This document shows positions 27,301 through 39,800 of a DNA stretch of 64,000 bases, piece after piece. The notes under the pieces are model-generated. The model did not search any database. It had not been told where the DNA came from and was given only the letters and a program-made list of their open reading frames with translations. The stretch's first letter is position 1; each line of letters opens with the position of its first letter. Both the position numbers and the translations under genes were made by a program. Origin of the DNA: Balanoglossus misakiensis (lineage: Eukaryota; Hemichordata); NCBI GenBank assembly GCA_040954595.2, contig CM082592.2, forward strand, positions 8,556,001 to 8,620,000, written 5' to 3'.

Positions 27301-28080
27301 CTAGTGACTGAGTGAGCAAGTGAGTGAGTGGGGAGCAAATGTTTGGGTATGGTGTAACCCCAGATATAATAGCTGGGCACCACAGCATCTAGCTTTTCCA
27401 TTTTATATTTGAATATTACTGATATATTTGACATAATTCAGAAGCTACTCAGCCAGCTGTAGTTGTCGTTTAAATGCAGAGGAGAGCGGCTTTTGTCAGA
27501 GTGATTTTCATCGTAAATTTCAGGCGAGAAGATAATCACACAAGCTGTGAGGCAGGTCGCAGATTTTACCCTGTAAATGTAGTTTTTATGTAAGGGCATT
27601 CAGAGCCATCTATTCGACAATAATCTGTTGCTAGGAACCTGCTGTGATGACGGACGATGACATCAGAGTACGTAGATCGATCGCAGTGTGAAGTGGATAC
27701 AGAAATGTCACGTACGGTATTCAATTCGTCAAAAATGTGTTTCAGTATTTTTACTGGCATGCAGGTGCGTCCATCGCGTAAAAGAATACCTTTCTTTCAC
27801 TTGTGTGTGTTTTAGCCTTGGCCGGCAAGAAAAAAAGAAATGCCCCCGTTAATTATTCACGCTAATTTATTGGGATGGACACCTCATTTACAGGGTAATC
27901 GCACTGCAGAGTGACATAATGTCTTGTTCAAGGCAATCGAGCGATAAACCTTAAATCAAAATAGTGGCAAATAATTATCTGCAAGTAATGGGCATGTTTC
28001 CTCTGGAAACACCTTGTGTGTTGTTTCTTTGATTCTATCGTTGTGATAATTAAGGTATGCATAATTTATTCAACCTCGTA

Positions 28081-28110
28081 TATACATACATACATACATA
28101 CATACATACA

Positions 28111-28141
<31 letters not shown>

Positions 28142-28142
28142 C
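28081..28142 (+). repeat. (CATA)n microsatellite
   Basis: An uninterrupted tetranucleotide run of about 60 bases. An open frame across it is an artefact of the repeat. Confidence 0.95.
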
Positions 28143-29871
28143 ATGTACATGTACATTCATATATTCATACTGGTCTCATTGCCATTTGTTATGTATCAGA
28201 AGAGTTTCGTATGTCTAGCCTTTGTAATAACATATAGTCCGAATGAGGAAGTTGTTTTATGGAGTTTTAGATCCTATTAGCTAGCAACTATGCTGGAGTC
28301 AACATCCGTGCTGGTATTTATTGAATTTATTGGTTTCCATATGTCTGTGTAGACATTGCATTGCATATATGTAGGACTGAGTCAGTTCCCCACTGATTTT
28401 ATCATATTGTTTAAAATGATTTCACAAAAAAATCAAATTTGTTTGTTTATATTTATTCAACAGTGCTTTGAAAAATCTTGTCTGTTCTAAGAATAATTGG
28501 TCAGAAATGAGTTATCAACTATGCAAAACAAGTGACTGTCATCCTGCACGTGTAGCCACAAGCTCGTCCCTGTACAAACACACCATCGGGGAAGAAACAA
28601 TGCAGTCCCCTTCAAATATGAACATACAGCCTTGTACAGAATACACAAAGCAAAAAAAAAATGAACCAAGGTAGCACAGGTAATTCTCTCATAAAGCTTC
28701 TTTTGACCTTTTCTCGGGGACGCGAGATATAGCCGTGAAGATTGGAGAAGTGCCAATAACTTGGTAGTAATTGGAAGGTCAGTTAACGGTGATAAAAAAT
28801 ATGAGGGAAGGTCTAAGTTATTTGTTTAATTTTTCTCAAGGTGCGCGCATTATTACCCCGATCCATTTATCTGCCTTAACCTTCTGTCCCTAGTTTTCAC
28901 GTACCTTTCATTTCAAGAATTGTAATTTTCTGAGAAATGTTGATATTACTGAATAGTTCTCTGTGTGTACACCTCTTGAGAAATGACACTTCTGTAAGAT
29001 TTATGCTTGTACCCTGAAAAATTATAATAAACCTGCATTTGGCTTCTCATTGAAATTTAATTCCAGTGAAAGCTGTGACATTTGGCAAGGAATTTCTATA
29101 TGTATACAGAGTAAGATATCTGATCTTTTTTTATTTGCACGAGAGAATTCCGAGCTAGGATGATGTATAAAGCAAATTAAGATACTCGCAGACTGAAAAT
29201 CGGGTTTGCCCTGCGTTTCAACTTTGCCAGTGATTGGGGACGGTGGACTACTTCTATCACGGCCTGTCCGTTTGATAGTGCAGGCATCACATGTAACATC
29301 TTGGCGATACATGACCTCTGGTGGTGACCCCTGTCTATTTTTACCACTCGCCAGTCGGGCGAAACAGCAACATGATCAAGCTCTCTTGCCTGGTGGGGGC
29401 ACAGTTGACCTGTTTTCAGTCTCATCAGCCCTGCACAAGTCCAGAGAACGTCGGACGTGTAATGCTACATGCATGTGTTAATCTCCAGCATTGTGCCAAG
29501 GTTCACAAAGGTGGATTGTACTGAATTTGCAGACAATCTGTCCATGGCAGAGATACGCAAACCCCCCCCCCCCCCCTCTGTTCTGTGTATTCTCCAGCAG
29601 CTGTGCTATGTTCAGTCCTGGGTAAATACAGCATGTTTTGGTCGAACGGCTGCCCAGGCACCAGGAGGAATTATCTCTTGTTTGTTAGAAATGCAGATGT
29701 TTACACCAGTAAGCCAAAGTTTAGTAAAAAAACAAACTACAGAATCACTGGGACAATATTCACTCCAAAACATTTTACAAAAGGGATTTGTTTCCTATTG
29801 TTATAGTTTCATCTTGTTGCTAGACTTCATAACCAAGGTTATGGGGTTACTAGGTGAAAGAATATATGATA

Positions 29872-29873
<2 letters not shown>

Positions 29874-29905
<32 letters not shown>
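29874..29905 (+). repeat. (TG)n microsatellite
   Basis: Sixteen or so uninterrupted TG units. Confidence 0.95.
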
Positions 29906-29906
<1 letters not shown>

Positions 29907-30292
29907 ACTGTATGTGTAAATACATGTACACATACACTGACACACACTGGTACATTGGTTTAGGCAAGCCGTCCATCACACATATGAAATGCAACTATTT
30001 TACTTCTTACATTTCTTTATAATTCGTATGTACAGCACGTGATTATGGGCATGCAACTAGAGAGAACAGTTTGCATTCATCGGCGCCGGTTGTATCTTCA
30101 CAAAGCTAATGCCCAGAAAGGATCTTTTAAGTAATTACATTTTTTTTCCTGGTTTCTATCCCCAGAAGTAAAATGTCCACGCGTGAGGATTGCGGAAAAA
30201 GTACGACTTATATATCACAGTATTTAGAGGTCGTATCTAGGTCAGTTGAAATCTTACGTGCGTGTCTCTCTGTCTGTGCATTTTCTCTACAG

Positions 30293-30601
30293 ATCGTCAA
30301 CCTAATAGCGTACGTGACTCATTTTAACTGGTAATAGCCGACGGAAGCGTTGCCATAGTAACCCTCTGTGGTCCGCGTGTCATCTCTCGGCGGTTAAAAG
30401 CGACGCTGTTCTTTCTGTTGCTGTGTGTAACGAGGAAGACACCGGAAGGACAAATTGGCATTCCCGCCGACTGTCGTCCGGCATTGAAACAGAAACTGAC
30501 TGTCTTTTTTTTCCGGAGAAGGTTGATTTGAAATCTTCGGAATTTTAATGTTCCTGTCAAGTTCGAGGTGATCCCGACATCATCGAGGTGGAGTGTCCAA
30601 A
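30293..30601 (+). other. 5' UTR exon portion of the YPEL gene
   Basis: The pyrimidine-rich tract TCTGTGCATTTTCTCTACAG ends at 30292, a strong acceptor. The sequence from there to the ATG at 30602 would be the 5' UTR part of the first coding exon. It contains an X-box at 30349-30362. If transcription starts locally instead, the UTR could begin elsewhere in this segment. Confidence 0.45.
30349..30362 (+). promoter_or_regulatory. RFX X-box-like site in YPEL 5' UTR
   Basis: GTTGCCATAGTAAC matches the RFX consensus GTNRCC, 0-3 nt spacer, RGYAAC at every position. It lies about 240 bp before the YPEL start codon. Binding is not shown. Confidence 0.5.
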
Positions 30602-33600
30602 ATGGTGAAGAAGACGTTTCAAGCGTATCTACCGGAGTGTCACCGCAAATACAGCTGTGTTCACTGCAGAGCTCATCTGGCTAATCACGATGAGCTTATT
30701 TCAAAGGTAAGGGGAACAAGAGAGAGATAGAGAGAGAGAGTGGAGAGGGAGTGAGGGAGAGGGAGATAGAGAGAGTGAGGGAGGGAGTGAGTGAGGGAGA
30801 GGGAGAGAGACAAACAGAGAGAGAGTGAGACAGAGATGGAGAGAGGGGTAGGGATGGATGACAATGTGATATGGGAAAAAAATGAAACATTTGGTTCTGA
30901 GAGATACTGTGACTTGGCTTAAATCGGCCCTGGCCTCCTCCATGTGTGTCATCGTTTGTGACGGCTGTTAATTAGTCAAACGAACAGCGATCCTCTCGCG
31001 CCCATGCTGCCCACAGGTCAGGTGACTAAAACCTGTGCTGTAAGTAACCACAGTAACCACAATGTGCCTGAAGCAGATACACATCGTGTGAAACATTCGT
31101 TATGTGACAAGCCCGACTATGAATTTACTTATTTGTGCAACACGTGATACAGTATGTGTTGTGAGGATGTCTGTCGTCGTATGTCACCCGTACAAAACAT
31201 TCTTACAATATTAAAAGTAACGCTCATCCCGGTGTTGTATTACGGTCGTGCAAGACAGTTCGCCATGAGGGCTTCGCTCTGTAATTCTTATGACCATCCT
31301 CTGATGACAAATGCCCTTGATCAGATTTCAGGATAACACTGATAGCCTGTGAATGATTTTCCGCTAGCCATTCCTGTGAATATAAGTCTCTTGAAGAGCC
31401 TCTGCGAAGACCAGAAGTCGAATTGATAATCAAGAGCGCGCCGTCTGCACAAAGGGGAAATTAATTAACCCCAAGGGCCCGTGACGGTATACCCCTGGCT
31501 GAAGGGACCACATCGCCGTAATTGTTTGACGCAGCCCTGGGAGCTGTAAATTTTCACCTGTCTCGGTTACTCAGTTTTGTGTTTTAAAGCCAGGAAATTC
31601 CACTTTGTTCCTGCCGTTCAAAGCCCGCAGTCAAGCTGTGTCCACAGATCCTCCTGACCGTGCAAATATGTGAAAATTACAGTGTAAACCAATGTTTAAA
31701 ATCTTGACATGAAGTGGGGGTGTGTACATTGTCTCTTGTGTGTACCCTGAGCTTTCAGCGATGTGCCTTTGCCTGATACTCTTTAAATTAAAACATGTCC
31801 GATTTGCATATTAAGGTGTCAACAGATGTTCAATTACCAATACTGAAAATGCATCTGGTTTGCATATTAAGGTGTCAACAGATGTCAGTGAACAAATACT
31901 CAAGCAAATATAGCCCGGCGTTGATATTGAAATATATCACCTGTTAAAATATTTCAAAGATGTAAGCAGTAGTTCAGATATGTTCATTATTGCAGAGTCG
32001 AGAGTTAAAGGTTATAGTTCAAAGTGGAAAGGTCATTTATGTTCCGCTCTCACTGAAATAGCTTCCCCATGCCTGCTGTTCAAAGGCATGATTTGAATAC
32101 TTTTTGGGTGTAATTTGTGGTATGTCCCATAAATTGTGTCAATGATGCCTTAATAGGTTATCTATAGATAGAGTGTGTCGTAGACATGTAACAAATGGTG
32201 ATTCAGTGCATCTCTTGGTATAACATGCACTCTAAGCAGATTTCAGCATTTATCACCAAATGTTTTCTTTTCTAAAACAGAAACATCCACATTAACGTCA
32301 TTTAAGGGAGCGATTTTATCCCCATAATTTGAATGTACTTTTTTAACTTCCTCATCCATCATACTTTTTTCTCCCGCTTGCTTGAACAAAAAGGTTAAAG
32401 GGGAAATCCGCTGTAGCTGATTTCTACATAATTTGGTAGCTTGGTGTCACTGGGCGACAGACTAGGCGTATTTTCATAGCTATTGTTTGTTCTTTGCATC
32501 AGTTGATAAACAATCATCAGCAAAGTCGAAAATTTGTCATCTATTGACAGTTTTCATGAGCTATAACCCATGAAAAATATGCAAATACGCTTAGCTTGTG
32601 ACACAGTGACACCAATCGGAAAATGGTATCACCCACACCAAGGTGGGCGGAAGTTGGTCCTGGCGCTTTTTTTCCCATGATTCAAATTACAGTAAACGCC
32701 ATATTGGAAATTCTGCCAACTTTCCCTAGATTTTGTAAAAAATCGCGCGACCTATACATGGCGAATATGTTTTTTTCTGAAAGAGAGACATCAAAGCTAC
32801 CAAATTATGTAGAAATCAGCTACAGCGGATTTCCCCTTTAACTATTTTTTTTTCAGATTTTGCTCACAGCTCTCTGCTGTGTAGTATGAGAGGACAGATG
32901 GTTCAGACCTATTAGCGGTAAAATGACATTTATGACTGTACATGTAAATGCTAAAGGTGAAAAGGGAATGTTAAAATTCAATCACAACAGTTTCATGATT
33001 AATCCTAATGACTGTGTTTTCCATTTGGTGTCTGAGTAATTGCAGATAGAAAAAAAAATCATTGCTGATCGATGTAAATTGACCATGGGCAAAGGTCGGA
33101 TATATTTTGTTCCATGAAAGAATATTGCAATGAAAATGCGAAGTTTTGATGAAAATTGTCATGAATTGAATAAAAAAATGTAGCCCAAAAATTGTAGTCT
33201 GCACGTACGTCGAAACAAAATATTCTGATATGAAAGCGATATAAATTACCCCATTGAGAGAAAAATTAGGTCTGATTGACCCCCAAAGTTGTAGTCTGCA
33301 CGTACGAGAAAAAATCGAGCATAAAAGAAGGTATTAATTACCCCCATGAGAGAAAAATAAGTCTGATTGGTGCTAAATAGGCAGGGATGGAGAGTAAGGA
33401 TTTTCATCGATGAGGTCCCAACCAGATTTCTTTGAAGGCTTTCCCATTAAAAGCAGCGATGATGCAGCTGTGTAGTGTCTTAATCGTGCCAGCATTGTGC
33501 ATGAAAATCATCGCCACGATTTGTACATCTATGAGCTATTCATGTTGTTTCCCATTCACAGGGTTATAGCTTGACAGAGCATGAAAATCTGACGAAGAAC

Positions 33601-36600
33601 CTTCCACTAAGGATTTTTTTTATCATTTGGCATCATATAAGAGCCGAGATTAGCATCGGAAGGAGAGGAAAAATAACCACTTGTATTTTGATTGAATGAC
33701 TCAATCAGTTTCTTTGAATTTCCATCTGCAAAGGATGATTTTTACCTGTACCTGGTTGTTGATTTTTCCGGCCCTAGTGCTGTTTCCTTTGCAAACATTG
33801 CCATGGCAACAGGAAGGGTTGCCATGGCGAAAAATGGAAGATGGAGCGCAATCTGTCTCTGTCATTCATAAATTGCTTCTGAATCACTTTTCGGGCTGCC
33901 CTGGCCTGGCTGATAGCCTGGCGATGCCTGTTGCCAGGCAGCTGCCAACTTTCCCAGGGTGTCGTCTGCTTCCCTGAAAGGGCAGATAATCAATGACTGG
34001 TTTCGCTGTCTGTCCAGCCCTGTCTCGAGCATGGTCGAAGGAGGAGGGATTATTGATTTGTTTGTACTGACAGCGCCTTTTGGAAACTGTAGAGTCATGG
34101 CCACTCGTGGTATAGCCGTTTAAGAGTTCATCAATGTTTGAAGCAGAAAAAAAATAAAAAATAAAAATGATCTCTCATATGAAGAGCATTCTCCACCAGA
34201 AGCTGTGATGCATGATAGTAAGTCTGTCAATTGCCATCTTCGGGGTTTCTGAGAATCGTGTTCTGGGCTCCTCTGATGAGATCCCACAATGCAGCGAGGC
34301 ATGCTCGTGATAGCCGTTGGTATTCATGCCTCTCTGAAGGCATAATTTGTGTCACCATGGAAACAGATCGTCTCGATTTTACCGACCCTGCGGTAATTGC
34401 TGATTTATGCAATGTTTGACGTGCTGGGCTGCAGACTCTGTCCTCAATTCATATTGGCAAATTATGGATGGGCTTCTTTTCTCCAGGGAATGTAAATCAT
34501 GCATGCACTTTAGTATTTCATGAAGAAATAGATCTCCTTCACAAAGCAGACTAATCCTTCATCATTCCCACATATATACATTCCCACATATTCAATACAG
34601 GTTTTGTTTGGAGAAATTCTTTCGGCATATATGTGCATATAATAGTAACCATCGCGCAAAGCAACTTTGATGTTTTACTACCATTGCCATGATTGTAGCA
34701 AAGAAAAAATGCATTTGAAAGCATGGAATGCTCCATCCAGCTTCATATTGTGATCTGTTTGCTAAGAGAACACAACAGGAAAAGTGTGACGCAATTTAAA
34801 AACTCACTATGACTGAAAAGTGCAAGCGTTTGTTGTTGTAATACCTGCATATGTTCACAAATTTAAAAATAGAAAATGTGTTCAATTAGAACCCTGTGTG
34901 CCTGGGCGGTCTGTAAATAATTCTGCTGGCATGTTTTTGTTTGAATTTATGTTGACATAATATCATGCGTGTCAGCTTTGTTAATGTTCCGTTCCAACTG
35001 CCCACTCCCTATTTATATAGTGGTATGATCCACCTTGTCATAGAAAACGGTTGTCTTCATTAAGGTTTCAGGGGTGGGGGAGGGACCATCTCCTAGTTTC
35101 AAGTCAGCCGTACTTGAGGAGTCAGTGGGTACATGTAGTTTGGTGGATGGATGGATTGCTTGATGTATTGATGGATGGATGGTCGATGGACAGATGGATG
35201 GATGGATGGATGGATCATGGATGGATGGATGGGACAGTTGGCTGGATGAGACAGTAAACATCATACTATAGTGATATTATACAGTTTGATCAGTCTCGTA
35301 TCGATAGTTATTGCTCACGGCTGAAATAGAAGTGTTTTATAGTTTATACACAAGTTATTTCACAAGGAGTGTTGGTCAGCCTCTGCTGACAAGATGGCCA
35401 TCCATCTTGAAGAAAAACAGTATTAACTTTCAAGGGCAAACTGATGGTAGCCATGGAAGCGGATGAGAGAGAGAGTCGGTTGAGGTGGGGTTGCCTAGAA
35501 ACTGGTTAAGTTAACCTCTTCTGTTTTCATTTGCAGTCTTTTCAGGGTAGCCAAGGCCGTGCCTATTTGTTCAACTCAGTGTGAGTAGATTTTAATTACA
35601 TGTATGTGTGAGAGTGTATGTGTGTTAATTGTGGTGATGATTGGGAAACACATGACTCTATGGTTTCCTTGTGCTGTCAAGAACATCTGCAACAAGTGGT
35701 TGATCAAAATGTGCGTGATCAAGATTCCACTTTGGCTGCTCTCAAGTCTAGTAATGTCTGATTTTAGATTTTATTTGAATGTGATGTCTGGAAGTTTTAT
35801 TGTATAGAGATGCACGGAGATATCACAAAAGATGTGTTAATTGTTTATCTCTGATGCATCCATTGAAATATGTTTATGTTTCCAGCCGAATTACGCAAAA
35901 CCAATGAAACTATTTGCACAAAATCCCCAAAGGCTTTTGCCTAAAAATGGAAGCGGTTTATTCAGTGAAACAGTACAATTCGTCACTGCCGGCACATGAA
36001 TAGAGTTGCGTGTGTCATGCATACATATTTGAATGGCCGCATGAAGTCATATTTTGTCTGGTTGCCACGGCAACGTCGTGATATCAGCATCGCTTGATAT
36101 CGATTTCCACAATACAAGTCATTATTGTCCATTGGTAAAAATAGAAAATTATAAATAATGAAAGAAATGTGAACGTTTTAATGAGTAGCTTGTGTATGTT
36201 GATCGTGCTGTGTGATATGACACACACACCCTAACGCACATACTATTAAATATCCTTCTCGAGAAATTTTCTTATTCGTTTTATATACAGCATAGTTATT
36301 ACAGACATATTGATTTCATCAATTGTATTCTAGACTGTCATATTGACTGTACCCATTTTCTTTTCATTTCCCTCCCCCACCCCCAACCCCTGGGTTTTGA
36401 TCACACAGTGTCAATGTTGGCTGTGGCCCCGCAGAAGAGAGAGTGCTACTCACAGGCCTACACGCCGTGGCCGACATCTACTGTGAATGTTGCAAGACCA
36501 CCTTGGGATGGAAATACGTAAGTGTTACCACAGCAATCCTCGGTGACGACGCAAAAGGTCAAAGGTCACCGAGTGCCATCTCCAAGTCTTCGCCAAGAAT

Positions 36601-36840
36601 GTGATGTCACGTCCGAGAAAGAGAGTGCAGTAAACATGTTGATTTGTCCTCACAACATTTCAGAATTGTGGGAAAATAAACAAAGGGTAAAAAGCTATGA
36701 AAAACACTAAAAGATCTTTTTTTTTTGCTCTTCTTTCCTTTTTTCAGGAGCATGCCTTTGAAACCAGCCAGAAATACAAAGAAGGCAAGTACATTATAGA
36801 ACTGGCTCATATGATCAAAGACAATGGATGGGACTCGTGA
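30602..36840 (+). CDS. Yippee-like protein (YPEL1-4 type), four coding exons
   Basis: Coding exons 30602-30706, 35537-35580, 36409-36517 and 36748-36840 give 116 aa. All junctions are GT-AG and phases close (0, 2, 0). The protein is nearly identical to vertebrate YPEL1-4: a [20 protein letters not shown] start, the [15 protein letters not shown] block, and an [13 protein letters not shown] end. The zinc-binding pattern is complete: C19-X2-C22, then 52 residues, then C75-X2-C78, the family spacing. Residue 77 is Cys where vertebrates have Asn, which adds a third Cys beside the second pair. YPEL proteins are small zinc-binding Yippee-fold proteins linked to the centrosome and nucleus and to growth control; the molecular role is unclear. 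The ATG context AAAATGG is good. Invertebrates usually have one gene of this class plus YPEL5. Intron 1 (4.8 kb) carries a MITE and simple repeats. Confidence 0.97.
30717..30845 (+). repeat. GA-rich tract at the start of YPEL intron 1
   Basis: An impure (GA)n/(GGGA)n purine tract starting about 10 bases after the exon 1 donor. It explains the serine/leucine-rich reverse-strand frames here. Confidence 0.9.
31803..31885 (+). repeat. direct repeat in YPEL intron 1
   Basis: The 27-mer that begins TTTGCATATTAAGGTGTCAA occurs at 31803 and again at 31859, a period of 56. The second halves have diverged. Consistent with a local tandem duplication. Confidence 0.75.
32395..32841. mobile_element. 439 bp MITE flanked by TTAA
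   Basis: The element proper is 32399-32837. Its 44 bp terminal inverted repeats (32399-32442 and 32794-32837) look perfect; the outer end is AGGGGAAATCCGCTGTAGCT. TTAA stands on both sides (32395-32398 and 32838-32841). No coding capacity. A TTAA duplication is the hallmark of piggyBac-type transposition, although the terminal bases are AGGGG rather than the usual CCC. It sits in YPEL intron 1. Confidence 0.8.
33184..33370 (+). repeat. two tandem ~90 bp units in YPEL intron 1
   Basis: Unit 1 (from 33184) and unit 2 (from about 33281) share TTGTAGTCTGCACGTACG at their start and GAGAGAAAAAT plus GTCTGATTG at their end, with AT-rich divergence in between. Local tandem duplication. Confidence 0.7.
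33797..33831 (+). promoter_or_regulatory. two adjacent X-box-like sites in YPEL intron 1
   Basis: ATTGCCATGGCAAC (33797-33810) and GTTGCCATGGCGAA (33818-33831) sit 7 bp apart. The first is a full inverted X-box with one change at its edge; the second has one good half-site. Confidence 0.4.
34351..34364 (+). promoter_or_regulatory. X-box-like site in YPEL intron 1
   Basis: GTCACCATGGAAAC. The first half fits GTNRCC; the second half GAAAC departs from RGYAAC at one base. Confidence 0.3.
35142..35232 (+). repeat. (ATGG)n microsatellite, impure
   Basis: Tetranucleotide GATG/ATGG units with several interruptions, near the end of YPEL intron 1. Confidence 0.9.
35490..35502 (+). promoter_or_regulatory. 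X-box-like site just upstream of YPEL exon 2
   Basis: GTTGCCTAGAAAC, one base from the classic X-box GTTGCCTAGCAAC. It lies 34 bp before coding exon 2. Confidence 0.35.
36061..36074 (+). promoter_or_regulatory. X-box in YPEL intron 2
   Basis: GTTGCCACGGCAAC fits both half-sites of the RFX consensus exactly. Confidence 0.45.
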
Positions 36841-39800
36841 AACTTCCTCCCCTGTTCGCTGACCGCAACGGAAAACGCTGGAATTGAGGATGTATTGCCC
36901 CCATCACCCTAAGAGAGAATGGGATATTCACATTATCAACATTATGTGTTGTGTGACTTCTCCATGTCCGGGCTTTTTGTGGTTGCTGTACGCCAGTGGT
37001 GTTGTTGACTGTGTATCCAGACTTTTATTCTCTTGGAGTATTCCGAACAGCCTGTCTGCAGTGAAACGCGATCAGTGTCACGAACATGTACTACTACAGA
37101 AATTTAAACCAGACTCAGAGTAATTTTTTTGCTATAAAAGTTTATTTATGTGAAGTTTTTTAAAGTCTATTTCTTATTTATGAAGAAGAGAGAAACAGAA
37201 GAAAAGAAAAAAAAGGTTTGCTGTTGTTGGCACGCTTTTTTGACGATGTGTGACACGTTTTTTATAACTGTCATGGTGATGTCATCTTGAAGTTGCGTGG
37301 AACGTTGAACAAAAAACGGAAAAAAGTAAACAACAACACAAAGATATTTTATATGAAACTGAAAGTGCAAATATGAATTCTGTAACAACGCAGAATGGAT
37401 GAGTTCGCTGAACGGACAGTGTCATTTACTTAAACAGAGGTTGGAGTTAGCTTTAAAAAACAGTGTAAGCTATCATCTCGGATTGGGCCAGCTCAACGGA
37501 TGTGTTTGCAGGAAAGAAGGATATGGTTATTGGACCAACTGCACTGCGTTCGGAAAGGATGGTTTTGCAAGCGTGTGTGAATAGTCTGCCATCAAGCGAC
37601 AGTGAAAATTTCTAACACTTCGATGGTAGCCAGCGAATCAGCATGGCGCTGTTAAGCAACTGGTTCCGTGGGTGAAACAATATCGTCATCAGACAAGAAA
37701 AGACAAAGCAGTTTTCTTGAACCTGAATAAGTTTGTTCTTGATAATATCAAATCTTCTTTGTGTACAATGTATATATATATATATATAGTCTGGCAAGGA
37801 TTATATAATGGTGATTTAGCCATCCCATCTTTCAGGAACAAAGATGAACAAACTTGTTCCCCCCATCATAGAAGACCAACAATAATAATATCAAAACCAC
37901 TTCTTGGTCAAATGGGGAGATGTTTCAAGATCGACCCATCCCCAGTTATAAACATCTGGGCCGAATAATTTATTTTGGTAAAATAGGGGATAACACTTCA
38001 CGTTATTTGATATAGAGAACTGTTGGAAGAACATTGTCAGACACTAGTCGTTTTTATGGTCACCGTTCACTGTTTTAAGGTTATGAGATTATTTGTCATT
38101 GTATGTTGTATAATCTTGTAGAGATTTTTTGTTTTCCGTTGATTTACAGTGTGTGTAAAATGTTCCCATTTATATATCTGCCAAAATGCACAAAATGGTA
38201 CTTGCTGGAGGAAAATTTGAAAGTCAAAGCACCAGTTCTTTGTCCATGTATGTTTGCATGTGCATTGAAGTCTAAAGAAAAAAAGTGGCTGGCTGTATTT
38301 TAACTTAATTGTTGACATGTAAGAAAGCACCTGATAGGCTGGTAAGATGACCTTTTACCTTTGATCCTGTGAGGTCAAGTCAAAGGTTAGCACACCTGCT
38401 GTTAAACATTCCAAAATCCAAAATTATCCAAGTACTGCTTGGTGCTTTCCAGATTCTAATTGTCGGTGTATGTGGCTGGCTCTCCAGAGAGTCTGGGTTT
38501 CAAAGATTGTGGTAAAATTTGCACCTGTGCTGGTAGTTTGCGTTGAGGTGAAGAGCCCTGAGGCAACATCATCAAATCGAGTCTTTCACACAAAATATCT
38601 GATAATTCTCCCTGTCCTGTAACCATAGGGATTTTTCTTATTAAGTCGTGTCGTCATGGTGATGACTGCAGGTGTCATCGTGATAGTGGTTGTCGTGGTG
38701 TTCACTCTCATTTGAAAGCCCCGGCAGCATTATGTAAGACAGAACGTGAGAACTCCAGGTGTCTGGTGGTTGTTGTAGCACCTCTGTACATTTCACTGGA
38801 ACCAGCAAGTGAAATTGTGTTGCCGGGAGAGAGAGACAGAGAGAGCACTCCTTGTGACCGGGATAAAGAACGACTGACAGAGATAATCCTTTGTGATTCT
38901 GTTTTGTCGGCACTCAATTGTGAAATGTGAGAGCTTACTTCGGTGAAGCCATGAAAAAAAAATTCATCAGCGAATGAGAGGTCGGTTGTTCCGCATTAAG
39001 CTGTACATGACAGCGTGGCATAGCCTTGATTGAAGAGTGGCTCTTGTTGCAATGTAATTAGTTTACGTGTGCATCAGAGTTGTGTCCGTTGATGGATGAT
39101 TGTGTCTTTATTGAGGTCGTTGCACGCGTGCGGAAGTCAACGTGGATGATCTTCTTCTTCTCGTTGCCATGACAATCTAAAATTCTTGGGCCCACCTTTC
39201 GTTGGATGGAAGTATGGTGTTGAATGTGATACAAACAACATCAGTGAAATGCAGAAGTAAATTAAGTGTATGGAAAAGACCAGTCGCACACAACAAAATC
39301 TGGTGCTGTTGGTTTGGTTTCAGGTTCAAATGCCTCTGGGGGTGGAAGCAGATATGCATCGAGCGACTCCAGCAAGTGTAAGATGAGAGAGAGGGTTTCT
39401 GAAAGCTTCCGTTTAAGAACAAAAAAGTGCTGAATGGCAAAAGGTTTGCTTGAAAAGATATACGCACAATACAAATGATGCATTGATCCAAGCCAGGCGA
39501 CAGTTTGTTGACATCATCTGTTGCCTTTGCACAAAAAGACATTGGAGATGAGATTGCATAATCTCAAAACTTGTCTGCAGCTGTGTGTGTTAACAGTTTA
39601 ATGTAACACATCTGCTCCTTGCATCATTAAAGTGACAATTTTATTTGACGTTTTTTGGTCAGTGTCTGTCTGTTACACTGATTTGTGGCGAATCATTGGT
39701 TAATCGAGATCTGTGTGCGTTGTCGTGAGATGCATGTGCAGTATGTTGATGACATCATTTTTTGCAATGTCGGTGGACTAGTCTGGCCACGTGTGCTGGC

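Larger units (their letters stand above)
22453..30292. other. spacer upstream of the YPEL gene
   Basis: About 7.8 kb with no coding exon I can support. It holds the CpG-richer patch at 23.55-24.36 kb, GTGA-type repeats near 27282-27330, a CATA tract and a TG tract. If the YPEL gene has a remote 5' exon, much of this is its first intron. Confidence 0.4.

Noticed and set aside
28016-28237. Open frame rich in Tyr/Ile/His
   Set aside because: Produced by the CATA microsatellite.
30696-30952. Minus-strand Ser/Pro/Leu-rich frames
   Set aside because: Produced by the GA-rich simple tract in YPEL intron 1.
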